A DNA stretch of 64,000 nucleotides, taken from Candidatus Pantoea bituminis. Lineage in GTDB: Bacteria > Pseudomonadota > Gammaproteobacteria > Enterobacterales > Enterobacteriaceae. The DNA is taken from the NCBI RefSeq assembly GCF_018842675.1, contig NZ_JAGTWO010000004.1:1550001-1614000 (forward strand), written 5' to 3'. Shown here in pieces: positions 9,209 through 20,153 of this stretch. Below the pieces are notes generated by a model that saw only the letters and a list, made by a program, of their open reading frames with translations, ran no database searches and was not told the DNA's origin. Positions within the stretch are counted from its first letter, which is position 1, and every line of letters begins with the position of its first letter. A program made the position numbers and the translations under genes.

Positions 9209-9775
9209 CTAAATCAGCATCTCTGGCTTAAAATCCTTGCTCTTATCCAGCATCTTATCGCCCATGATGGTGAAGCGGCCTTCACCGGTATAGTGCAGCG
9301 TCGTGGGAAATTCGGGCTGTTCCGCAACGTGCGCTTTAACGATTTCAAAGATAAACAGGTTGTAGTTATCGACCATGGAATCGTCGTAAAGCTGACATTC
9401 AAAACTGGCAAAACACTCTGCAATTAATGGCGCACCTACGCTGTGTGCCGGTTCGGCTGTTAAACCAAAGGCATCAAACTTATCGAGTTTATCGCCATGG
9501 CTGTTTCCGATAGCCACAACTTTATCGATGAGTTCAGCCGTAGGGAGATTCAACACGCATTGCCCACTGTTACGGATCAGTTCGTGGCTAAAGTTCATGC
9601 TGGATATCATGCAGCCCACCAGCGAAGGAGAAAACTCCAAAACGGTATGCCAGCCGAGCGTCATGATGTCGCTCTGCTCCTCGAACTGCGAACTCAGCAG
9701 CAGCACCGGTCCAGGTTCAAGATATTTACGTGCTTTGCTCACGGGGAAGGTGTATTTGTGCATTCGTTGACTCAT
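9209..9775 (-). CDS. Flavin reductase family protein (FMN-binding split barrel)
   Basis: The 188-residue product resembles flavin reductase-like, FMN-binding proteins: an N-terminal PGPVLLLSS strand, then IMTLGWHTVLEFSPSLVGCMIS, where FMN phosphate is usually bound, then SGQCVLNLP. Related enzymes pass electrons from NAD(P)H to FMN or act as reductase partners of oxygenases. The substrate cannot be judged from sequence. AGAGG about seven bases before the ATG at 9775 supports the start. It is oriented with msrA and may be cotranscribed with it, hinting at an oxidative-stress setting, but that is inference. Confidence 0.75.
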   Translation of the reverse strand: MSQRMHKYTFPVSKARKYLEPGPVLLLSSQFEEQSDIMTLGWHTVLEFSPSLVGCMISSMNFSHELIRNSGQCVLNLPTAELIDKVVAIGNSHGDKLDKFDAFGLTAEPAHSVGAPLIAECFASFECQLYDDSMVDNYNLFIFEIVKAHVAEQPEFPTTLHYTGEGRFTIMGDKMLDKSKDFKPEMLI

Positions 9776-9821
9776 GGCTGCGCCTCTTTGATCAGAACCT
9801 AGCCATTAAGTGTAGAAGCCA

Positions 9822-9844
9822 AAAAGAAGGCGGCTGAGCCGCCT
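9822..9844 (-). terminator. Possible terminator of the eptA-basRS transcript
   Basis: On the minus strand AGGCGGC/GCCGCCT forms a 7-bp stem with a three-base loop, followed by TTCTTTTT. It lies about 270 bases past the basS stop with no other minus-strand gene between, so it probably ends the eptA-basR-basS message. Confidence 0.55.
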
Positions 9845-9966
9845 GATTAAGATGTGATTAACCCCGCGTCAGAACGAGCGACCGGCGCAAGACTAAGGAG
9901 GCGCAGCACGAATAAGTTCAATGGGCTGTGTTTATCAGTTGTCGGGCCGTAACGTTGTTTTACTGG

Positions 9967-9999
9967 CCTAAGGTTTCCTTAATCTCCCGCTGGGATACT
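9967..9999 (+). promoter_or_regulatory. PmrA (BasR) box and promoter of pmrR-like gene
   Basis: CCTAAG, five bases, then CTTAAT (9967-9983) matches the PmrA direct-repeat box (YTTAAK N5 YTTAAK). A possible -10 element GATACT follows at 9994-9999. The start codon of the small gene is about 27 bases further on. Confidence 0.7.
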
Positions 10000-10025
10000 C
10001 TCCTCACTGTATAAAGGAGAGAACC

Positions 10026-10121
10026 ATGAAACAGATTATTAATTCCACCAGCGAGATGGCGACACTGCTGTTTAGCCTGTTGGTTATTATCGCTTTCCTT
10101 CACATTTGGTTTACGGCTTAA
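10026..10121 (+). CDS. pmrR: PmrR-like small membrane peptide
   Basis: This 31-residue peptide, MKQIINSTSEMATLLFSLL then [12 protein letters not shown], has a short polar start and one membrane helix. It resembles the PmrR peptide of E. coli and Salmonella in length, in the MK start, the FS-LxV core and the FLxIWF end. PmrR is induced by PmrA and inhibits LpxT, the enzyme that adds a second phosphate to lipid A, leaving the phosphate free for EptA. GGAGAG lies about four bases before the ATG. Its 3' end overlaps basS (opposite strand) by 11 bp; from memory, E. coli pmrR also sits beside basS. The PmrA box upstream supports the call. Confidence 0.8.
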   Translation: MKQIINSTSEMATLLFSLLVIIAFLHIWFTA

Positions 10122-11202
10122 CCTGGGGTGGCAGACTAAACTTCACCCATGCCCGGCAGCCTGAAGTGTGACGGCGATTCTCCAGGAAAAACTGACTTTT
10201 GTGTAGCTGAACGATGCGGCTGACGATGCTCAATCCCAATCCAATGCCGCCATAACGACTGTCCATCCGAATAAATGCTTTGCTGAGTTCGCCACTTTTA
10301 CTTTCATCGATGCCGGGACCTTCATCTTCAACAATCAATGAAGGATGCGGCGCGTGGGTCACTTGCAGAGTAATGGTGCTGGCATGCGGGCTATAACGAT
10401 GTGCATTTTCGACTAAATTACGTAACAGCATTTTCAATAGCGTGGCATCGCCACGAACAAACACTTCCTCTGCGACAACCAGCTTTAGCGACTGCTGATG
10501 AACCGCCAGCATGGTGCTGAGTTCATTCTCCATCGGCAGGACCACATCCTCAATTAACCCCACGTTTTGATAAGTACCCGACGTAAAAGATTGACCGGCG
10601 CGCGCCAGTTGCAGCAGTTGCGTCACGCTGTTGGTCATCTGATCAAGTCGCTGTAACAGCGGCTGCACGTTGATGTGGTTTTTGCGTTCAATCAACTCCA
10701 GATGCAGTCGCAATCCCGCCAGTGGAGTACGCAGTTCATGCGCCACATCTGCCGTAAAAAGCCGTTCTCGCTCGAGGCTGGTGGTCAGACGTGAAACCAG
10801 CTGGTTTATCGCCTGCGTCACGGCATTGATTTCGCGTACCGAACTGTCAGAGCGAAGCGGATCAAGATCTTCTTCGCTACGCTGTTCCAGCTGGCGTTGT
10901 AATTCTGAAAGCGGGCGGGTAATCCATTTTACCGCTTGATAACAGAGCAGCAGCGTCATGATGATCATCACCAGGCTTGGCACCGCCAGGCTGGCGACGG
11001 CTTCATGAACCTCTTTCTCAACATGGCGATTCATGTTGCGATTTTCCAACGTCGCTTCAACCAAAAACTGAATTTGCTCTTTGCTTTCATGCCAGAGCCA
11101 GGCAACGCTAATCAACTGGCAAAACAGCAAAATTAATCCAATCGCCAGCAATAACCGAAAACGCAGCGTACTGCCGTTGTGCTGCTTAATAACGTTTCTC
11201 AT
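10111..11202 (-). CDS. basS: Sensor histidine kinase BasS/PmrB
   Basis: BasS is an inner-membrane sensor kinase that responds to ferric iron, mild acid and antimicrobial peptides and phosphorylates BasR. The 363-residue product has a first membrane helix near residues 15-35, a short periplasmic loop with acidic residues (candidate metal ligands), a second helix near 72-92, and HAMP. The H-box [16 protein letters not shown] carries the phosphorylated His. The ATP domain has an N-box ([11 protein letters not shown]), DEGPGID and [10 protein letters not shown]. Its ATG overlaps the basR stop as ATGA, so translation is probably coupled. It is last in eptA-basR-basS. Confidence 0.93.
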   Translation of the reverse strand: MRNVIKQHNGSTLRFRLLLAIGLILLFCQLISVAWLWHESKEQIQFLVEATLENRNMNRHVEKEVHEAVASLAVPSLVMIIMTLLLCYQAVKWITRPLSELQRQLEQRSEEDLDPLRSDSSVREINAVTQAINQLVSRLTTSLERERLFTADVAHELRTPLAGLRLHLELIERKNHINVQPLLQRLDQMTNSVTQLLQLARAGQSFTSGTYQNVGLIEDVVLPMENELSTMLAVHQQSLKLVVAEEVFVRGDATLLKMLLRNLVENAHRYSPHASTITLQVTHAPHPSLIVEDEGPGIDESKSGELSKAFIRMDSRYGGIGLGLSIVSRIVQLHKSQFFLENRRHTSGCRAWVKFSLPPQVKP

Positions 11203-11877
11203 TGGGTCTCATTGTGTTTAAGCGGCTGCACCAGCGCATAGCCGAAACCTCGTACCGTGCGGATGGCGCCTTTGCCGATTTTGTCGCGCAAATTATGAAT
11301 GTGGACTTCGAGTGTGTTGGTTGAAGGCTCGGTCTCAAAGTTATAGATATCCTGATAAAGGATCTCGCGGTGTACCGGGTTGCCCGCTTTAAGCATCAGT
11401 CGTGACAGGATGGCGAACTCTTTTGGCGTCAAATCCAGCAGCTGTTCGGCAAGATGGATTTGCCGGTGTGTCATATCCAGCGTTAAGTTGCCGACCTGAA
11501 CCTGGCTGTCACCCTGGTTCACATGACGGCGGATCAGTGCCCGAATGCGCGCTAACAGCTCATCAAGAGAAAAGGGCTTGATCAGATAATCATCAGCGCC
11601 CGCATCCAGCCCTGCAATGCGCTCACTGATGCTATCGCGGGCGGTCAAAATCAGCACCGGCACTCTTTTTTCTGTCGGCGCAGACGCAGTAAAAGTGCAG
11701 ACCATCTTCATCGGGCAAGCCCAAATCCAGCACCAGCAGGCTATACATGCCGCTAGCGAAATGCGCTTCAGCGTCACGTACCGTGGAAACGCCATCACAC
11801 ACGTAACCTTCGCCTTCCAGCGCTAACATTAAACCCTGCAACAGCAGGGCATCATCTTCCACGATCAGAATCTTCAT
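11199..11877 (-). CDS. basR: Response regulator BasR/PmrA (two frameshifts)
   Basis: BasR is the OmpR-family regulator partnered with BasS; it activates lipid A modification genes. The N-terminal receiver starts MKILIVEDD and carries the phosphorylated Asp in [12 protein letters not shown]; the C-terminal winged helix contains [15 protein letters not shown] and [11 protein letters not shown]. As read, the frame is lost for about 10 codons after GLHF. Adding one base to the A4 run at 11691-11694 and one to the T6 run at 11666-11671 (plus-strand positions) restores [21 protein letters not shown], matching E. coli, and gives 226 residues (E. coli 222). The ATG at 11877 is chosen because the protein then begins exactly like E. 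coli BasR; it overlaps the eptA stop. Confidence 0.9.
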
Positions 11878-13514
11878 TTCGGTGTACTCCGACACATCGT
11901 CAAAATGTCATCCGCGGGCTTATATTCATGCGTGGCGGTGCCGGTTAATCCCAGCACGGTAGAAAACAGATTATCCTGCGAAAAATCATCTGTCGCCGCC
12001 AGTTTGCTCAGGCAAGACGCATTCACGCCATAACGATGCTGATAATCATCCGATAACCACAGCAGCATCGGAATATGCTTTTGTGTTGATGGCGCAATCG
12101 CATAGGGCAAACCGTGCAGATAGGCGCCGTTTTCACCCAATGATTCCCCGTGATCGGAAAGGTAAACCAGGCTGGTAGTGAACTGCGATTGATGCGCACG
12201 CAACAGTCCGATCGCCTTATCAACCACGTGATCAACATACAGCAGGGTGTTGTCATAGGTATTCACTAACTGCTGCTGCGAACAATCCTGAATCTGATTG
12301 GTTTCACAGGTTGGTGTGAACTGACGAAACGACGGCGGATAGCGATGATTATAGGTCGGGCCATGGCTGCCAATGGTATGCAGCACGATGATGCCGTTGC
12401 CTTTGAGCTGATCAATGTACTGCTCCAAACCATGAAACAGCACGTCGTCATAGCATTCACCTTCAATGCACATGCCGGGTAGATTCAGGCTGGTCATATC
12501 CTGATGCGGCACACGGTCGCAGGCACCTTTACAGCCGCCATCGTTTTCATTCCACAGCACGCTGATCCCGGCGCGTTGAATAATATCCAGTAAACCTTCC
12601 TGATGGCTGGCCAGCGTTTCGTCATAATGCGCGCGCGGCATATTGGAAAACATGCAGGGTACCGACACCGCGGTTGCGGTTCCGCAAGAAACCGTGTGCG
12701 GGAAATAGATCACCTGATCTTTTGCCAGCAGCGGATTAGTTTGACGAGCGTAACCGGACAAAGAGAAGTTATCAGCCCGCGATGTTTCTCCTACGATCAA
12801 AATTGTCAGGTTCTTTTTTCCGCCTATCATTTGCGGTTGCTGGTGGGCGTCTTCACCAATCCTGACTAGCGGCAAATTCTCTAATTGATGGTGCCGGTAA
12901 TAGGAGAGTGAGGCGGCAATGCTGTTGGAAGGGCTCAGCGCTTTAACCAGTTCGCGATGATTACGAAACAGTGAGGCGTAATCTTTATAGAACAGCAGGG
13001 CGACTAACAGAATGAGCGCAGTGGAGAGCGCAATACTGATCAGGCGATAGAGCAAACTTTTCCAGTAAACGGCCGGTCTTTTAATGCGTACCAGAAAAGC
13101 CAACAGCGCCATCAGGCCACCCGTCAGCAGCAACGCAAACAACAATTGAGGCGTTATCAGGGCATAGCTTTCAGAAACGGTGGTGTCCAGCATGTTCACG
13201 ATCATCGAACGGTCAACAATAATGCCGTAGGTCTGGATGAAATATTGCGCCGAAGCCGATAACAAAATGAACAGCGCAATGACAACGCGGTCCAGCCATA
13301 GAAAGGAAGCCAGCGTGACAACAATGTTGATCACACTGAAAGCGACCAGCGGCATGGAAACAAACACCAGCACCGCATGAAGATCTGTCAGCGGCAATAT
13401 CGCCAGTACCTGCCGGTAATAAGCAATGTTGAGGAAAACTGAAATATAAACAGAGAACAGAATCAGAAAAGTCAGGCGGTTTAGCACTGGCCTTTTCAAC
13501 GGCAGCAAGGACAT
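11874..13514 (-). CDS. eptA: Lipid A phosphoethanolamine transferase EptA (PmrC)
   Basis: EptA moves phosphoethanolamine from phosphatidylethanolamine to lipid A phosphates on the outer face of the inner membrane, lowering surface charge and raising resistance to polymyxin. About five N-terminal helices precede a periplasmic sulfatase-fold domain. The nucleophile is the Thr in [30 protein letters not shown] and [13 protein letters not shown] hold zinc ligands, and several Cys pairs suit a periplasmic enzyme. The ATG at 13514 is preferred to the in-frame TTG at 13544 because MSLLPLKRP then aligns with the E. coli start; the product has 546 residues. It is first of eptA-basR-basS behind a PmrA box. 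Confidence 0.95.
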   Translation of the reverse strand: MSLLPLKRPVLNRLTFLILFSVYISVFLNIAYYRQVLAILPLTDLHAVLVFVSMPLVAFSVINIVVTLASFLWLDRVVIALFILLSASAQYFIQTYGIIVDRSMIVNMLDTTVSESYALITPQLLFALLLTGGLMALLAFLVRIKRPAVYWKSLLYRLISIALSTALILLVALLFYKDYASLFRNHRELVKALSPSNSIAASLSYYRHHQLENLPLVRIGEDAHQQPQMIGGKKNLTILIVGETSRADNFSLSGYARQTNPLLAKDQVIYFPHTVSCGTATAVSVPCMFSNMPRAHYDETLASHQEGLLDIIQRAGISVLWNENDGGCKGACDRVPHQDMTSLNLPGMCIEGECYDDVLFHGLEQYIDQLKGNGIIVLHTIGSHGPTYNHRYPPSFRQFTPTCETNQIQDCSQQQLVNTYDNTLLYVDHVVDKAIGLLRAHQSQFTTSLVYLSDHGESLGENGAYLHGLPYAIAPSTQKHIPMLLWLSDDYQHRYGVNASCLSKLAATDDFSQDNLFSTVLGLTGTATHEYKPADDILTMCRSTPK

Positions 13515-13561
13515 GGAAAGCACCAAATAATCAACAATGTGCAAGAGGTTGCCGATTTAAG

Positions 13562-13587
13562 ATTAGGAAAACCTTAAGAAGCTTAAG
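13562..13587 (-). promoter_or_regulatory. PmrA (BasR) box upstream of eptA
   Basis: Read on the minus strand, CTTAAG, GTTTT, CCTAAT (13578 down to 13562) fits the PmrA box with the usual five-base spacing. A further CTTAAG lies three bases upstream (13587-13582), so three half-sites are lined up. The box sits about 50 bp before the eptA start, consistent with autoregulation. Confidence 0.75.
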
Positions 13588-14034
13588 CTTTGGCAAAGAG
13601 CGTCATGGGGTTGCTGAACGGTTTACTTTTGGTGGGGATATCACGCGTTCAAAAAGCGTTGCCTGAAGCAAAGAGTGGGGCACTGCTACCGTTAAAGATT
13701 GATACCGTTCTCCATTTCGAAAAATTCAAAAAATAAGCGTAGCGGCTGGCACAACATATGCATATTTGTGGCAAAAACCGACTTAGCGTCTACACTTTAC
13801 GTCACGATGTATTTTTACAAGATGGCGTTATCAGCAAAAACGTATGCGTTTAAGGAGCGTGACTCATCATAACGGTGTGGTTTTTGGTTCTCCCTCCTTG
13901 CCCCCGAATTGGCCTTGTGTCACCCCTGTTGCTGGTTTCCCCTCTTTCAGAGACATCCTCTGGTTTTTAAGTCATCACGCGGTTAGCGTTGATAACCATT
14001 TTTTACAAGCAAATTGGAACAAAGGAGAAGACAC
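13588..14034. promoter_or_regulatory. eptA-otsB intergenic region with possible otsBA promoter
   Basis: Divergent region between eptA and otsB. A candidate stationary-phase type -10 element, CTACACT, lies at 13790-13796. This is suggestive only because otsBA is known in E. coli to depend on RpoS. An open frame at 13844-14038 overlaps the otsB start and resembles no family; I regard it as chance. Confidence 0.35.
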
Positions 14035-16255
<2,221 letters not shown>

Positions 16256-17262
16256 TTGATCTCAACAGCAGCACGCCAGGGACGGCATGCTGACACGCTT
16301 TGCCCGGGTTAATCGGCTACATATCCTTCACTTTCCCTCTCTAACGCCTACTAACGTGACTAAACAATTAATAAGCGCAGCGAGATAATTTAGCTGCACT
16401 TTAGCTAAATAGCCTTCTGTCGCGTCTTTATCGCCATTCATACGCTTTTTTCTGCCCGATCCCTAAAGTTTTTACTACCAGCGCCGATAGTTCTTACGCA
16501 CAAATGTATACATTCCACGATTCATTCACTCTGCTTATGTAACCCATTGTTACATCTGCTGTCTTACGCTAAACACTCATTCCCGTCTGTTAACGTTTCG
16601 TTGCCTGAATGCAGGAAAACCCCGCACCTTGCCTTAACGCTTCCATTACTCACACTGCGTAACATTACCTATAAGTGATTAATTTAAAAGAAAATTACTT
16701 GAGGGTTATTTAGCATATTATTCTACTTACACTGTTTACGTTGGTCTTAAATAGGGCATTAAAACCATTAACACAGATAAAAGATCGCCTTAACTTCTCC
16801 CTCTGCAAAATAGAGTGCGAAAAGTCTTAATAAAACCTTTGAAAGGACTAATTAAGGCGTTTATAAGGGAAATTTGTACAAAAAGTAATCAACTGGTTGG
16901 TGATGGTGAAGCGTTACTGAAGAAATTTGCCTTAAAAGTGTGATCTACGTCACACTTTATCTAAAATTTCACGGGAGTGTCGTTGTATGTAGAAATCAGA
17001 CGATATAGATTTGCCTTGTTTTAAGAATAGTCTTAAAAAATGTAAGAAGACGTCACGGAAGATGGTTACAAACTCAAGAATAAAATGGCCTGGAGTTTTG
17101 ACTTTAGACTGGTTCGGTTTCTCCAAAGAAACGAGACAGACTTCAATGACCATATGCTTTAAATGATTTTATTTTTGCCATCTTTAGATTTACCAACCAG
17201 CAGCTCGATACGCAGATATATATTTGCGGAAGTGTTTTGTCGCATCTCTCAGGATGGAAAAA
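16256..17262. promoter_or_regulatory. Long flhDC regulatory region
   Basis: About 1 kb without a supported gene, AT-rich, between otsA and flhD. Such long upstream regions are normal for flhDC, which integrates many signals. A perfect CRP core lies at 16939-16954. A possible -10 (GATATAGAT, 17002-17010) would place the start of transcription about 70 bases after the CRP site centre, similar to the spacing reported for E. coli flhDC, leaving a leader of roughly 245 bases. A minus-strand frame at 16950-17153 shows no family resemblance. Confidence 0.6.
16939..16954 (+). promoter_or_regulatory. CRP site upstream of flhDC
   Basis: TGTGATCTACGTCACA has both consensus half-sites with the correct six-base spacer, and the symmetry extends outward as AAAG/CTTT. 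It lies about 310 bp before the flhD start. CRP activation of flhDC is well established in enterobacteria. Confidence 0.8.
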
Positions 17263-17613
17263 ATGGGCACATCTGAATTACTAAAACATATTTACGATCT
17301 TAACTTGTCATATTTGCTGCTTGCGCAGCGTTTAATAAACCAGGAAAAAGCGTCTGCAATGTTTCGCCTTGGTATTGATGAAAAGATGGCTAATGCTTTA
17401 TCTGAATTAACGTTGCCAGAAATGGTTAAATTAGCAGAAACGAACCAATTGATTTGTCAGTTTCGCTTTTCCGACAGCACGCACATTAATCGCCTGACGC
17501 AAGAATCTCGTGTGGATGATTTACAACAAATTCATACGGGTATTTTATTATCCAGCCGTTTATTGCGTAATGCGTCTAAAGATGACGCGCCTGCTAAGAA
17601 GAGGGCGATGTAA
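17263..17613 (+). CDS. flhD: Flagellar master regulator subunit FlhD
   Basis: FlhD pairs with FlhC in a FlhD4C2 complex that activates class II flagellar promoters. The 116-residue product has the same length as the E. coli protein and shares [29 protein letters not shown] and [13 protein letters not shown]. The ATG at 17263 is chosen because AGGA lies eight bases upstream and MGTSELL aligns with E. coli MHTSELL; an ATG nine bases earlier is possible. The stop overlaps the flhC ATG by one base (TAATG). Confidence 0.96.
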   Translation: MGTSELLKHIYDLNLSYLLLAQRLINQEKASAMFRLGIDEKMANALSELTLPEMVKLAETNQLICQFRFSDSTHINRLTQESRVDDLQQIHTGILLSSRLLRNASKDDAPAKKRAM

Positions 17614-18191
17614 TGTCTGAGAAAAGTATTGTTCAGGAAGCACGTGATATTCAGCTCGCGATGGAGCTGATCACGTTGGGTGCTCGCTTGCAGATGTTAG
17701 AGAGCGAAACCCAGCTAAGTCGTGGTCGCCTGATTAAATTATATAAAGAGTTGCGCGGCAGCCCACCGCCAAAAGGGATGCTGCCTTTTTCTACCGACTG
17801 GTTCATGACCTGGGAACAAAATATTCACGCGTCGATGTTCTGTAACGCCTGGAAGTTCCTGTTGAAAACCGGTTTGTGCAGCGGCGTTGATGCCGTCATT
17901 AAAGCGTACCGTCTTTATCTTGAACAGTGTCCGCAAGCAGACGAGGGCCCGCTGTTGGCGCTCACGCGCGCCTGGACCTTGGTACGATTCGTTGAAAGTG
18001 GCATGCTGGAATTAACAGACTGCAAATGCTGCAATGGTAGCTTTATTAACCATGCGCATCAGCCTGTTGGCAGCTTTGTATGCAGCCTTTGCCAGCCGCC
18101 ATCACGTGCCGTAAAAAGACGTAAACTTTCTGCAGATACTGCCGATATCTTTCCACAACTGCTGGATGAACCGGTTAAACACGCCGTTTAA
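17613..18191 (+). CDS. flhC: Flagellar master regulator subunit FlhC
   Basis: FlhC is the zinc-binding, DNA-contacting partner of FlhD. The 192-residue product has the same length as the E. coli protein. The four zinc-ligand cysteines are seen at about 137, 140, 157 and 160 (CKCC and CSLC). GTP-free, cytoplasmic, it acts as a heterohexamer with FlhD to bind upstream of flagellar operons and recruit sigma-70 polymerase. It is second in the flhDC operon, and a terminator follows. Confidence 0.97.
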   Translation: MSEKSIVQEARDIQLAMELITLGARLQMLESETQLSRGRLIKLYKELRGSPPPKGMLPFSTDWFMTWEQNIHASMFCNAWKFLLKTGLCSGVDAVIKAYRLYLEQCPQADEGPLLALTRAWTLVRFVESGMLELTDCKCCNGSFINHAHQPVGSFVCSLCQPPSRAVKRRKLSADTADIFPQLLDEPVKHAV

Positions 18192-18217
18192 GTTTGTTCG
18201 CACTGTGGAAGCCATCC

Positions 18218-18245
18218 AGCAGCGGTTAATACCGCTGCTTTTTTT
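18218..18245 (+). terminator. Rho-independent terminator of flhDC
   Basis: AGCAGCGGT and ACCGCTGCT form a perfect 9-bp stem with a four-base loop, followed by a T run to 18245. It separates flhDC from motA. Confidence 0.92.
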
Positions 18246-18320
18246 GCTTCCGATTTGCTAACAACCATTGCGGCTTTCTGGCTTAACTTCCCCAACACGT
18301 TACGGACGTAAGGAATTTTT

Positions 18321-19208
18321 GTGCTGATAATTTTGGGTTATATCGTGGTGTTAGCGTCCGTGTTGGGCGGCTACGCGCTGGTAGGCGGCCACTTGGGCGC
18401 GCTTTATCAACCCGCTGAATTATTAATGATCGGCGGAGCCGGGTTAGGAGCCTTTTTGGTCGGTAACAATGGCAAGTCTATTAAGAAGACCTTAAAAGCG
18501 CTGCCGCTATTAATGCGGGGTTCTAAATATAACAAAGCCATTTATATGGATTTAATGGCGTTGCTGTACCGCCTGATGGCGAAATCTCGCCAGCAAGGCA
18601 TGTTATCGCTGGAAAGTGATATTGAAGATCCCAGTCAGAGTGAAATTTTTGCTAATTATCCGCGCATTTTAGCCGATAAGCAGCTGGTGGATTTTATTAC
18701 TGATTATTTACGTCTCATGGTCAGCGGCAACATGAACGCGTTTGAAATTGAAGCGCTGATGGATGAGGAAATTGAGACCTACGAACACGAGTGTGACGTA
18801 CCGGCTCAAAGTATAGCGGCGATAGGGGATGGCTTACCGGCATTCGGCATCGTGGCCGCGGTGATGGGAGTGGTGCACGCATTGGCTTCAGCCGATCGTC
18901 CGGCAGCCGAGTTAGGTGCGTTAGTAGCCCACGCCATGGTCGGCACCTTCTTGGGGATTCTGTTGGCGTATGGCTTTATTTCACCGCTTTCTTCGGTGCT
19001 GCGTCAGAAATGTGCTGAATCAACCAAGATGATGCAATGCATTAAAGTGACGTTGCTCTCAAGCCTGAACGGGTATGCGCCGCAAATTGCCGTGGAGTTT
19101 GGTCGTAAAACCTTGTACTCGGCTGAACGTCCCTCTTTCAGCGAACTGGAAGAGCACGTGCGTAACGCGAAGAACCCGGCGAAACAGACTTCGGATCAGA
19201 GCTCATGA
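18321..19208 (+). CDS. motA: Flagellar stator protein MotA
   Basis: MotA and MotB form the proton-conducting stator that drives the flagellar rotor. The 295-residue product has four membrane helices and a large cytoplasmic loop carrying [16 protein letters not shown] and [11 protein letters not shown], whose charged residues contact FliG. The conserved Pro of [10 protein letters not shown] is present. The start is GTG at 18321 with AAGGA six bases upstream; the E. coli gene also starts with GTG. It is first of motA-motB-cheA-cheW, and its stop overlaps the motB ATG (ATGA). I see no good FliA promoter ahead of it. Confidence 0.97.
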   Translation: MLIILGYIVVLASVLGGYALVGGHLGALYQPAELLMIGGAGLGAFLVGNNGKSIKKTLKALPLLMRGSKYNKAIYMDLMALLYRLMAKSRQQGMLSLESDIEDPSQSEIFANYPRILADKQLVDFITDYLRLMVSGNMNAFEIEALMDEEIETYEHECDVPAQSIAAIGDGLPAFGIVAAVMGVVHALASADRPAAELGALVAHAMVGTFLGILLAYGFISPLSSVLRQKCAESTKMMQCIKVTLLSSLNGYAPQIAVEFGRKTLYSAERPSFSELEEHVRNAKNPAKQTSDQSS

Positions 19209-20149
19209 ATAACGGCAATCGCCCAATTGTGCTGGTTAAAAAGCGCAAGTCTCACAAACATGAAGGAAGTCATGGCTCGTGGAAAATTGCCTATGCCGAC
19301 TTTATGACGGCGATGATGGCATTTTTTATGGTGATGTGGCTGCTTTCAATCGCTAGCCCAAAAGAGCTGGTGCAGATTGCCGATTACTTCAAAACGCCCC
19401 TCAAAGTGGCGTTAAGTGGCGGGCCACGTAGCAGCGACAGCGTTAGCCCGATTCCGGGTGGCGGTGAGGATTACACCCAGAAAACCGGTGAAGTCAAAAA
19501 AGAACCGAATCTGGATGGGGAGAAACGCAAGCTGGATGACATTCGTCTGAATCGCCTGCGCGAAAAACTCGACCAGCTGATTGAGGCCGATCCGCGCCTT
19601 AAAGCGCTGCGTCCGCATTTGATTATCAACATGGTGGAAGAAGGGCTGCGCATTCAGATCATCGACAGCCAAAATCGACCGATGTTTAAAACCGGCAGCG
19701 CCGAAGTAGAACCTTACATGCGCGATATTTTGCGCGCCATCGCGCCGGTGCTAAATGACATTCCTAACCGCATTAGTCTGGCCGGGCATACCGATGATTT
19801 TCAATATGCTGGCGGCGATCGGGGATACAGCAACTGGGAGCTTTCAGGCGATCGTGCCAACGCTTCCCGTCGCGAATTAGTGGCTGGCGGCCTCGACAGC
19901 GGCAAAATCTTGCGTGTGTTGGGCATGGCCGACACCATGAAATTGAAAAACCGTGGCGGCAATGACGCTGTTAACCGCCGCATTAGTTTACTGGTGTTGA
20001 ACCACGACACCGAAGCGGCAATAGAAAAAGAAAACGCAGAAAGTGATGCCGTCCAGATCAGCGATCCGGCGGCAATTGAACAGATTACCGCACCGCCAAC
20101 ACCAGAAGGCAGCGCGGTGAATACAGCAGCCCCGTCACAACCGAGGTGA
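19205..20149 (+). CDS. motB: Flagellar stator protein MotB
   Basis: MotB anchors the stator to peptidoglycan and carries the proton-binding Asp32, seen in [13 protein letters not shown] within the single N-terminal helix. A plug/linker follows, then an OmpA-like peptidoglycan-binding domain with [10 protein letters not shown] and NRRISLLVL. The 314-residue length is close to E. coli (308). The C-terminal tail is low-complexity and Pro/Thr/Ala-rich. Translation is coupled to motA. Confidence 0.96.
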   Translation: MNNGNRPIVLVKKRKSHKHEGSHGSWKIAYADFMTAMMAFFMVMWLLSIASPKELVQIADYFKTPLKVALSGGPRSSDSVSPIPGGGEDYTQKTGEVKKEPNLDGEKRKLDDIRLNRLREKLDQLIEADPRLKALRPHLIINMVEEGLRIQIIDSQNRPMFKTGSAEVEPYMRDILRAIAPVLNDIPNRISLAGHTDDFQYAGGDRGYSNWELSGDRANASRRELVAGGLDSGKILRVLGMADTMKLKNRGGNDAVNRRISLLVLNHDTEAAIEKENAESDAVQISDPAAIEQITAPPTPEGSAVNTAAPSQPR

Positions 20150-20153
20150 TCCC

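Noticed and set aside
9860..9960. Possible small RNA or repeat between the flavin reductase and pmrR
   Set aside because: The stretch is GC-rich and shows short repeats of GCGC type, but I could not find a defined structure or promoter for it.
16950..17153. Minus-strand 67-codon frame in the flhDC control region
   Set aside because: It lies over the predicted promoter and leader, with no clear ribosome binding site or family match.
18240..18320. FliA promoter for motA
   Set aside because: A TTCCGATT stretch resembles the -10, but no -35 exists at the correct distance, where the flhDC terminator lies.
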